64,000 nucleotides of DNA from Botryosphaeria dothidea (Eukaryota > Ascomycota > Dothideomycetes > Botryosphaeriales > Botryosphaeriaceae). Position 1 is the stretch's first letter. Each line of letters starts with the position of its first letter. Made by a program: the position numbers and the translations under genes. The notes beneath the pieces were generated by a model. The model was given only the letters and a program-made list of their open reading frames with translations, was not told where the DNA came from and did not search any database. Below, piece after piece: positions 33,096 through 41,912 of the stretch. The stretch is taken from NCBI GenBank assembly GCA_011503125.2, contig WWBZ02000001.1, positions 4,216,001-4,280,000 of the forward strand. The letters are read 5' to 3'.

Positions 33096-35451
33096 ATGAA
33101 AAGGCTCGGACATCGGAAGGCCTGGTGAGTCCCACAGCGTCGTAATCGTTCCGCACTGACGATTTTAGTGACGCATGCCACCGTCGACATATCAAATGTA
33201 AGCATCGGTAGTGGTCAGTACTTGGATCCCCCTGACAGTTCGTGTTAGGTGACGGCCGGAAGCCCGTTTGCACTTCATGCGAAGAAAATGGTTGGATATG
33301 TTCCGACACAAATGCATGGTCCAATTGTTTCCGCCACGACCACAACCCTACAGCTCATGCATCTGTCGCTGAAGAACATAGGAAAAAGGTGAAATATAAC
33401 CGTCAGTCGTGGGTTGCCGTACCTAGAGATCGTAAGTGCTTCAGTGGTGTTTGTTGAGACTTTATCAGCTACACCATTTGGGAAACAGTTGGCAAACCCG
33501 TGGATGGGAGTGTTGAGAGCCTAATCAGCAAAGCAGTCGCCTTTGTAGAACATGACTTCAATGCCTCTTTTGGCCGGGATATCGAAGAATCCAATGCTTC
33601 TGATGAAGACAGAGAGCCATCGATTCCTGAACTTGGACGAACTGAGGATTCAGAATACTCGGGAACACCGGATAGATCATCACACTGGCAAAACTCTAAT
33701 CAGCATTCCCCTCCGGAAGAGGAGCCGAACTCACAGCCAGAGACTTCGATAAGCCCCTCGCTAGTTCCGCCTCCTAATCCCGAGATTGGTACAACTCCAG
33801 CGTCTCAGCCATGTAGTAGCCATACATTGGAAGAGCTTCCCGAAATCAGCGCAGTTGGGCCATCAGCAACCGAGTACCTAGAGACGTATGAGTGGCTAGC
33901 ACCTCAATTATACAACCAAGGACGTAACGAGGATTCCGGACACTCAACAGCGAATGAGTTGGACGACATCACCTTCGACGCAACATGCGACCAGGCAGGA
34001 CTTTGGCCATTGAGAAGCGACGATGAAGCCATACTTCTACGGTACTTCATCACTGACCTATCACACTGGGTAAGATTGGTAGACCATTCTCTCCAAAGGT
34101 TGTCCTTGTTATGATGGACGTATTCTGAAAAATGAATCATCAGTTCGATTTCTGCGACAGAGACCGACACTTCGGCACCAGTGTTGTCCAGGCATCCGCT
34201 ACCTGCCAAACCCTCCTCAACGCCATCTTTGCCGTCTCAGCCAAGCATCTCAGTCTGCGAGGTGAATTTGATCCTCTAGCATCCGACCGATACCAACGAA
34301 AATGCCTCCAAATCCTCATCCCCGCGCTGAACGACCAGTACGCCATCCTCGAGTCGACTCTGTTCGCCGCAACAGCCATACTCCGCCTCTTCGATGAGAT
34401 GACCGGTGCGATACACCACCATTCCTCTCCTCCCGTCCTTGCCAAGCTTTCATCTGACCGCCAGACCCCGACACCACGCGCCCCACGCGCGGGCACATCC
34501 TCGGCACACACATCCTTCTGCGCGCCAGGGAAGAGACCACACCCTCCTCATCCCTGCGCGCCGCCTCTCTCCTCGTGACGCTCCGGCAGGAGATCTTCAT
34601 CTCCTTCCTCACGCGTACGCCCGTCCAGCCGCTTGCTGACTTCCTCCCCATCGACCGCACGGCGACCTCGCCGGCGGACGACTACACCTGGGCGGTGCGC
34701 GCGATAGCACTGGCCAGCGACGTCGTCACCTTCTGCTACGGGCCCGACGGTCGCAACGTCGAGACGTGGAACCGGCTGCGCGAGTATTTGGAAGACTGGG
34801 AGCGCGGCCGGCCTGCGTCGTTTGGGCCGCTGTGCTACGCGAAGGATGGGCATGGAGCGTTTCCGAAGATATGGTTTGCGAATGACTGTCACGGTGAGTT
34901 TTGCCGTCATACAAGTGCCGCTTTGGATTCCAAGAGAGGGGCGAGAAGCGGCTTGTGCTGATGATTGGACAGTTGGCGCGCAGCTCTATTCTGACGTCTG
35001 CCGCATCTTGCTCCTGGTACACGACCCTCATCTACCGTCACTGGGGCTGGATCGTGGGAACGCGGTGCGGTATGTCGATGAGAAAGTCAAGCAGTATGTC
35101 CGGCGGATGTGTGGGGTAGCCTTGTCGCATCCGCAGAGCCAGCCGGCCATTTCCATCACGGGGATGGTGATTGCCATGTGTACGTCATTGTCATCCCGCC
35201 GTTGTTTTTTGAAATCAGTTGTGCACTAATATATATGTCTAGGTGGTGATCTATTCACGGATAGAGCAGAGCAAGAGACACTGCTGCGTGTCTTGAAGGC
35301 TTCAGAAGAGCATCTGACTTGGCCGCAACTGAAGGCGTACGAGCAGCTGAGCAAACACTGGGGACGGGAGGCGGAGCAATTTGACTCGCTCGCGACGGCC
35401 CAGGCATCTTCACTTTCGGTGCATGTCAGAGAACTCGTATCTGCGGGCTGA
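33096..35451 (+). CDS. Zn2Cys6 transcription factor 2
   Basis: Nuclear regulator. Eight exons: 33096-33124, 33169-33197, 33249-33431, 33489-34069, 34144-34405, 34465-34893, 34973-35179 and 35243-35451; 642 residues, all joins in phase. The zinc cluster occupies residues 10-37: C-DA-C-HRRHIK-C-DGRKPV-C-TS-C-EENGWI-C. It is split over three exons, two of them only 29 nt long. A Ser/Pro/Glu-rich linker of about 170 residues follows. The regulatory domain then begins near LLRYFITDLSHWFDFCDRDR and continues through HILGTHILLRAREE, LLVTLRQEIFISFLTR and LYSDVCRILLLVHDPHLP. This arrangement, with no clear PF04082 signature but an ARCA-like helical domain, is common in Pezizomycotina regulators of secondary or amino-acid metabolism. 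It is divergent from PhyH 1. Target genes unknown. Confidence 0.85.
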
Positions 35452-35648
35452 CAGGTCGGAAAAATAGGCTCTTCAGCCACCTGACCGACCATCGCACGCT
35501 CTACGGTACCTTCCTGACTATCCAGCGCGCTCCAACACTTTGCCCTCCTCCACTCCTCCACTGTCCGAAGCTGCAAACCCACCGCAGACAGCCAACGCCT
35601 CCCCATCGCCAAAACAAATCAAACTCAACCACCACCAACAAACCAACC

Positions 35649-35818
35649 ATGCCGCCGCAAACAACAACCTCCTCGCCCCCGACCCTCGACCTCCCCGACC
35701 TCCCCACCCCACCACCCTGGCTCCTCCCCACCGCCATCCTCACACTCGCCCTCGCCGGCTTCCTCGTCCTCTTCGCCTACCACCTCACCATGCACGGCAT
35801 CGGCGCCGAACGGCAGCC

Positions 35819-35852
<34 letters not shown>

Positions 35853-36370
35853 AAAGGCCACGACTTCACGTCCACCAAAAATGCGCGCTCGCCCGGCGGC
35901 GGCCTGCCTTTCCGCCGCGGCGGCGGACGCTCGCTTCGCCGCGGACACCGGAGGACGAAGAGCCGCATCCAGCGCATCTGGGAGGAGCGGTCGCGGGCGA
36001 AGGCGGGAGCTCGGGGTCGCGAGGACGGAGGAGGAGAGCGGGTGGAACTGCTGCCGCGGACGCCGGATGCTTGGGGGTGTGATGAGGGTGGGGGGTCGGC
36101 GGTTGAGATGGTGGCGTGGAGGGGCGGGTATGTGGGCGTCCCGGAGGAGGATGAGGATTCGGGGTATGATGGAGACGCGGGGAGGTTGGGGGCGAGAGGA
36201 AGAAGGGAGGTGGGAGGGGCAGGTCGAGCTTTTTGGAGAGGGTGAATGCGGGTATCAATTTGGCGGTTGAGATGCTTGCGGCGTATTTGGATGATGATGC
36301 TGGAGAGAGAGGAATGGTGTTCCCGGTCACGGAGGAAGAGAGAGGGTATGTGCAGGAAGACTTTGATTGA
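35649..36370 (+). CDS. Single-pass membrane protein with poly-Asp tract (unrecognised)
   Basis: No family recognised. Start at 35649 after a Pro/Thr-rich leader. One hydrophobic segment at about 24-45 (WLLPTAILTLALAGFLVLFA) is a clear transmembrane helix. A run of 11 Asp follows (35821-35851), then a strongly basic stretch (GHRRTKSRIQRIWEERSRAK) that would face the cytosol or nucleoplasm. The unspliced frame stops at 36245. An intron 36164-36222 (59 bp) or 36128-36222 (95 bp, donor GTATGT) restores a sensible C-terminus, SSFLERVNAGINLAVEMLAA ... ending QEDFD at 36370, giving about 220 residues. The choice of donor is uncertain and no CTRAY branch site is obvious. The gene is GC-rich and low-complexity. 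Confidence 0.6.
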
Positions 36371-36556
36371 AGACGGATCCCCAAAAAAAGGGATGAAGGA
36401 GCATATGAGGAGAAGAAACAAAGAGTGTGTCTGATTTGATACAGAGCGCTCACAAAAAGTAAAAGGTCTTCCTGGTCTACTCTTGATCGTCTATCACGAA
36501 GGAAATCTATTCTACTCTATTCAGTAATCCTGCTCTTTTCATCACTGCCTTCTCTT

Positions 36557-37546
36557 TCACAGCCTCGCCTCCTCCACCTCCGGATCAATGTCACTCAGCA
36601 CGTTCTTGTTCACCCAATCCGGCCGCGCTCCCTTCACATACCCTTCCTCACTCGCCGGCCCCTCCAGCGCCACCAAGCTACCATCATCCGCGAAGCCATA
36701 GCGGCGGACCTCGCAGTTGCAGAAGCCAGTTCCCTTTTTCGGATCATAGTCACTCCAGTCCTCCATCAGGTAATGCAAAAACGCGCCGTGGGTGACTAGC
36801 ACGACATTCTCCTCCGGCCGCGCGCGCAACCAAGCGCGCAGTAGAGTGGCGCGGCGCTCGACGGCCGGGAAGGACGGTTTGTAGATGCCACTCTGCGTCG
36901 CATCAGAAATCGAACAGATGAGAAGCTCGCCTTCTTCATAGAGCATAAAAATGGGATTAGGCAAAAAAAAAAAACGCACCTTCGAATTCCAGCCCTCCTC
37001 CACCAACCCGAAATCGATCTTCCTCAGGTCAAACGGCACCTCCCCCTCCTTCACCAACTCGGGGACCGCTCCCCTCAGCTCGTCCGCGGGGAACCCCGTG
37101 TCGCACGGGTTGGCGGCGACCTCCTGGGCGAGCGGGACGAGCAGGAACGGGACGTCCGGGCGGGCGAGGGCGGCGCCGAAGCAGTAGGACGCGGTCTGAA
37201 TGGTGCGCTTGAGCGGCGACGCGAGGACGAGGGAGACCTTGTCGTTGTCGGGGAAGGCGCCGCGGAGCTGGCCGCACTGCTCGTGGCCGAGGTGTGTGAG
37301 GGGCGGGTCGCGGAGGTGGTGGCGGCGCTGGGGAGGCAGGTTAGTGATTTTGAGATGGGAAGGATGGCTCCTTGATTTCATCACAGGTTCTCATTTTATT
37401 TTGACTTTCTCTTGTGGATCCGTGGCACAGACGAATGAAAGAGGGTGATAGAGACCAAGAGCGGTGCAGGAAGGCTCGAAAAGGCAGCTTACGTTGACGT
37501 TGTGCTCGCCCTCGGCGTGGCGAACCAGATAGAGTGTTGGAGGCAT
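36557..37546 (-). CDS. Histidine phosphatase superfamily protein (phosphoglycerate mutase-like)
   Basis: Phosphatase/mutase fold with a phospho-histidine mechanism. Exons 37546-37493, 37327-36980 and 36892-36557, with introns of 165 and 87 bp; 245 residues. The RHG motif lies at the extreme N-terminus: LYLVRHAEGEHNVN (Arg9, His10). LGHEQCGQLRGAF and LVLASPLKRTIQTASYCF supply the next conserved Arg. ENVVLVTHGAFLHYL gives the second catalytic His. It resembles the yeast Pmu1-type cytosolic members more than glycolytic dPGM. The 87-nt intron (GTGCGT...CTGAT...GCAG) is a multiple of three without a stop, so a retained form would still be translated. Substrate unknown. Confidence 0.88.
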
Positions 37547-37903
37547 GGTGATAGGGCTGAGGGACTGTGCGCAAGTGCGGAGTGTGGAGTGTGAGTATCA
37601 GAACCTCAAAGAAAGGTACATCTGGGCGCTAGGCCTTTTAATCGTGCAAAATTCTGTTTTTCACCGCCGTCTCGGCCTCGCGTCGGTCTGGGCCGAGCCA
37701 ACGCAGTCATTGGCCCCTGATAACGAACATGACTGAAGCTCTGTTCGAAGTTCCGTATGGTAACTATGTCCCTGTTTCTTGGTATCGGACATCAATTCCC
37801 TCCCGGCTCGATGGCATCCTTCAGTAATGCAACATCCCTTCGAATGAAGAAACGTGCCCAGACAGCAAGTTCTCCATCTCTACTAGTAGTCATCGCTCAC
37901 TCT
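37547..37903. other. Intergenic, 357 bp
   Basis: Promoter of the minus-strand histidine phosphatase and 3' flank of the minus-strand hydratase. No gene seen. Confidence 0.6.
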
Positions 37904-38686
37904 TCAGACAACGTCGAACTCCACAGTACCCCAACCCTCATACGTGCAAGCCCAATGCCCCGTCTCCCTCATCGGCATCGCCTGCAAGCAACTTCCCGGC
38001 ATGACGACCTGTCCGGGCAACAAATCAACATCATACTCGGCCAACCGATTGACCAGCCACGCAACGGCAGCGAGCGGGTTCCCGAGGATGTGCCTGGTGT
38101 TCCCCGCCATGACCTCGACGTCGTTGAACTTCAGGAACCCGCGGGTATTGCTAAGGCTAAGCTCCGTAAGCCTTCTGGGCGTGCCCCCCAGTATGACCGC
38201 GCCCGTCGACCCATTGTCAGCCAGCGTGTCCTCCAGCGCAATCGCCCAGTTCTTCACCCGCGAATCGATGATCTCGACGGCGGGCAGCGCATAGTCAATC
38301 GCGCCGATGACGTCCGCGACGGTGACGTTCGGCCCCCTCAGCGGCGCCTTCAGCACGAACGCCGGCTCCAGCTCGACGAAGGGCTCGATGAAGTCGCCGA
38401 GCGGGATCTTGGTGCCCTCGTGGAGGAAGGTGCTGGCCATGAGGAAGCCGTAGTCCGGGCGGTCGACGCCGAAGGCGTCCTGCATGGCCTTGGCGATGTT
38501 GCCGAGCTTGTAGCCGACCATGCGGTCGCCCGAGGCGAGGCCCAGCTCGACGCTGACTTTTTGGACTTCGAAGGCGCCGTGGACGTCGAGCTTGGGGTAG
38601 TCCTTGGATGGCGGGGAGATGGGGGTCCGTTTGAGGCGGGCGGTGCGCAGGGCGGTTGCGATGTCGCGGACTTGCGAGGACTCCAT
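37904..38686 (-). CDS. 2-oxo-alkenoate hydratase / fumarylacetoacetase-fold enzyme (MhpD-like)
   Basis: Intronless, 260 residues. Member of the FAH superfamily, subgroup of 2-oxopent-4-enoate/2-oxohept-3-enedioate hydratases and related decarboxylases, which work on products of aromatic meta-cleavage. Conserved blocks: DRMVGYKLGNIAKAMQDAFG (substrate/metal loop), DYGFLMASTFLHEGTKIPL, EPFVELEPAFVL with the metal-binding Glu-x-Glu, ALPAVEIIDSRVKNW and LGNPLAAVAWLVNRLAEYDV. The late PGQVVMPGSCLQAMPMRETG completes the fold. There is no targeting signal. It is divergent from the second PhyH gene across 730 bp, so the two may be co-regulated. The exact reaction is not determined. Confidence 0.9.
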   Translation of the reverse strand: MESSQVRDIATALRTARLKRTPISPPSKDYPKLDVHGAFEVQKVSVELGLASGDRMVGYKLGNIAKAMQDAFGVDRPDYGFLMASTFLHEGTKIPLGDFIEPFVELEPAFVLKAPLRGPNVTVADVIGAIDYALPAVEIIDSRVKNWAIALEDTLADNGSTGAVILGGTPRRLTELSLSNTRGFLKFNDVEVMAGNTRHILGNPLAAVAWLVNRLAEYDVDLLPGQVVMPGSCLQAMPMRETGHWACTYEGWGTVEFDVV

Positions 38687-39416
38687 TTTGTTTCTCTTTT
38701 CGCCTTGAAGGTTGCAGACTTGTGAAAGGAGTTGGCTTTGAATGCAGTGTAAGAAAAAGCTTTAGTCCTGATTGGCCGATGGTACCTTGGTTTGATAAAG
38801 TTTCCTTAAAAAGGGTAGGAGAGAATTAAGTAGTCCACAACATACCCGACTACTCGTTTTTGTATAGAACTCATCTTCAGAGACCATCATTAAACGCTGA
38901 ATTCGTCAGGTTAAGGTAAGAATCCACTGGAGGTAGCCGGAATAGACGTGGTGCCCAAAGCCGACATGTGCGACCATCAATAGCCGACGCTCAAGGGTAG
39001 AGAGACCGGGCTCGGGAGTCGCTCCCGAGCCCTGCTGATATGCAAGCGCAAGGAAACACGGGACCCAAGCACATGTCATAGCGCGTCTGTCCGCAGGGTT
39101 AGACATACCTTCTTTGAGTATACGAGTCCATCCGGCGCGGTGATAAGCCATACTTCGCGTCGACCTCCCACTCTACGTCACGGGCATCTGCGCTTCGAAG
39201 CGGGGGATTGTAGATCTGGTCGACTTGCAGCAGTCAGTCCCTCCATCATTGGATGCTCCGCCTGGGAAGATAAACTGCCCAATGGCCCCCTCGTTGTTTA
39301 TTTAGGCTGCCCCTCCAGAGCGGCGAGCTTCCTTTCCCGCGTCAACTTGTCCTTGCACGACGAGTCGTGCCATCCGCAACCGACAAGGCCATCAAATCGC
39401 CATCAGGAGTCCGAAA
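38687..39416. promoter_or_regulatory. Divergent intergenic region between hydratase and PhyH 2
   Basis: 730 bp between outward-facing start codons. Short open frames at 38906-39151 (minus) and from 39140 (plus) have no domain. The inverted repeat GGCTCGGGAGTCGCTCCCGAGCC lies at about 39009-39031: an 11-nt... perfect 10-nt stem arms around a short loop, a candidate structured or protein-binding site. Confidence 0.45.
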
Positions 39417-40399
39417 ATGGGCGTTCCCAGACACCCTCCACCAATCGACCCGTCCTACAAGCCCACCGGACACGTCACTTCAATTCCAGCGACCGCACCG
39501 CTGGAGGAAATCCTTGGCGTCATCGAAAGAGATGGCGGCGTCATCCTCACCAACTTGGTCAGCCCCGAGGAGCTCGCCGCAATCGATGCCGACGTCGAAA
39601 CCCATCGCAAGGACACGCGATCGACAGAGGGCGGCGCGCTGAGCATCATCCCCAAAGAGACGCTCGCAGTGCCGGGTCTGGTTGGCAAGTCGCCGACCAT
39701 CGCCAAGATTTGCGAGTCGCCCGTCCTTGAGAACTTGCGAACGTCGATCCTGGAGGAGAGGTTCAGCGTGTTCCGCGAAGACTACGTCGAGGAGAACACC
39801 ATCGATCCGCTGTTGAGCATAAGCATAACCTTCCATGTGGGGTACGGGGCCCCGCGTCAAAGGCTCCACCGAGACGACAACGTGCACGGCATCAGACATG
39901 ATGGCAAATTCGACCTCAGGAAAGCAAGCCAATTTGCCTGCCTGATTGCAGGGTCCAGGACAACACGTCAGAATGGTGCAACTATGTTCATACCAGGTTC
40001 TCATAAGTGGGATGACAGCCGGCAACCGCAGCTGAATGAGATATGCTTTGCCGGTAAGTCATTGCAATATTCAATTCAGAGAAGAAAGATCTAATTCTTT
40101 TGCATCCAGAAATGGAACCAGGTTCCGCTCTCATCTTCCTTGCTTCTTGTTACCATGGTGGTGGTCATAACTCTGTGCCTGACGAGGTTCGCAAGATCCA
40201 CGGCTTGTTTTTCATCAGAGGAAACTTGCGCACCGAGGAGAATCAATTTCTGGCGGTACCCAGGAGCAAAGTCCTCACCATGAGCGACAAGATGCTCTCT
40301 CTTCTCGGGTACAAGAAACCCTCTACGGTTTTGGGCATTGTTGATAATGAGGATCCGGCAATGAACCTGCAGGGGATGTTTGACAAAGCAAACGCATAG
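39417..40399 (+). CDS. Phytanoyl-CoA dioxygenase (PhyH) family protein 2
   Basis: Non-haem Fe(II)/2-oxoglutarate dioxygenase of the fungal PhyH group that includes secondary-metabolite enzymes. Exons 39417-40053 and 40110-40399, with a 56 bp intron; 308 residues. LGVIERDGGVILTNLVSPEE is the usual N-terminal block. Iron ligands are in QRLHRDDNVHG (His151, Asp153) and SCYHGGGHNSVPDEVRKIHG (His228). Arg240 is a candidate 2-oxoglutarate ligand. NGATMFIPGSHKWDD is the conserved strand between them. It differs clearly from PhyH 1 in the metal-binding loops, so it is not a recent duplicate. No signal peptide. The substrate is unknown; the divergent hydratase gene suggests a shared pathway but does not prove it. 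Confidence 0.9.
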
Positions 40400-40813
40400 C
40401 TAAGAACACATTTCATGTGAGATCCATTCATTCGTCCTATATCAATACCGAGTCAGCGATCAAGCTCATATCGAAGTTGGTTATTGACAAATGGTAGCGA
40501 CAGTGAATCTCAGAGTGTGAATACTCTCAACAGGATTTTCAGACAGGGATAAACTGTATTGAAAAAAAAGATTGACTCATCATTGGAGGTGGTGCAGGCA
40601 AGGGAAGATACGGGATACAAACAGAAAAACGTACCTTGATGGACAGGTGTAAATGTGCAGTGGCATTGAGCTCTCACAAGCGAAGCCAACATACAGCATT
40701 GCATTGTCACGAAGCGCATCCTGCACAACATGTGTTCATCTCATCTAATATGCATTTTCATATTCTGGACGTCTATGGAAATTCGTCATAGTCGTGCTGG
40801 GGATGCCAGCTGC
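40400..40813. other. Convergent intergenic, 414 bp
   Basis: 3' flanks of PhyH 2 (plus) and nucleoside diphosphate kinase (minus). No gene seen. Confidence 0.6.
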
Positions 40814-41607
40814 TTATTTCTCGTAGATCCAGGAGTGCTGAAGAATTGTTAGCCAGTTTGTTTGCAGCAGAGTAAGTTGGCACACGTACCTGGGCCTGGG
40901 TCCAGGACTGGACCTCCTCAGGCTTGAACCAGAGGGCAATCTCCTTCTTGGCGCTCTCGACGGAGTCAGAGCCGTGGCACACGTTGCGGCCAACGTCAAT
41001 GGCGAAGTCACCACGGATGGTGCCAGGGGCGGAGGCAAGGGGGTTGGTGGCACCGAGGATGACACGGCCGGTCTTGACGACATCACGGCCTTCCCACACC
41101 ATGGCGGCGACGGGGCCAGAGCCCATGTCTATGTTGTGTCAGTGATTGCCGAGAGAAAGAGGAACGGTGCAACCTACAGGCAATCAGACCGGGGAAGAAG
41201 GGCTTGTCGGACAGGTCGGCGTAGTGCTTCTCGAGGTGCTCCTTGGAGGGAGTGGTGAGCTTGATGGCAGCGAGCTTGAAGCCGCGGCCCTCGAAGCGGG
41301 AGATGATGGTGCCGACAAGGCCACGCTGTCACACGGCGGGTTAGCAGGGGTCGGGATCTTCAGGGTCGTCGATGGCGATCGTGGTGTTGAACTATGGCGG
41401 GGCACGGCTTTGAGGCGGCGTAGGGCAGCGACGGGCAATGCTATGGAGGCATTGAGCGATGGGGAAGCTGCGACGTACCTGAACACCGTCAGGCTTGACG
41501 GCAATGAAGCTGCAGAGAAAGTTAGCTTCACCGCTGTTGCTCGTCCACGAAGCTCCACGAGCTCTTGAAGCTCGCGCGTGGAAGACTTACGTCTGCTCGG
41601 AAGTCAT
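40814..41607 (-). CDS. Nucleoside diphosphate kinase
   Basis: Transfers the gamma-phosphate between nucleoside triphosphates and diphosphates through a phospho-histidine. Five exons: 41607-41591, 41509-41479, 41325-41178, 41128-40890 and 40837-40814; 152 residues, exactly the eukaryotic length. Motifs: [33 protein letters not shown] and [12 protein letters not shown] with catalytic His117. The end HSWIYEK matches the family. The first two exons are only 17 and 31 nt, and the second intron is 153 bp. No presequence, so cytosolic. It is divergent from glucosidase II alpha across 305 bp. Confidence 0.97.
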
Positions 41608-41912
41608 TTTGGCGGATTGGTGTTCCTGGGTGGCTCTGGTGACAGTGAGGGGGACTTGAGGACTGGAGAGGGGAGAGGAGGAGGAGGAGGGAGGGGCTGT
41701 TTTCCAATCTTTTGAAGCGCGGCATGGTGGGGCTGCACGCTAGCGCGGAATCCAGCCAACGGGCGATCGCTCCGCACACCGCCGTTCACGTGCTGCCAAG
41801 CTCTCCGCGCCCGGGGAAAGCTGTCATCTACACCGAGCTGTCCAGACCCAACCTTCCTGCTGCATTGCCCCAGACCTCGCTGCATCCGGACTGCAGCCTG
41901 GTATCGCCCATC
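41608..41912. promoter_or_regulatory. Divergent promoter, NDK / glucosidase II alpha
   Basis: Only 305 bp separate the two outward-facing start codons. It carries a purine-rich tract (GGAGAGGGGAGAGGAGGAGG) at about 41660-41690. Both core promoters must lie here. Confidence 0.5.

Noticed and set aside
31207..40399. The two PhyH genes as a recent tandem duplication
   Set aside because: Metal-binding loops, lengths and intron positions all differ, so they are old, separate family members.
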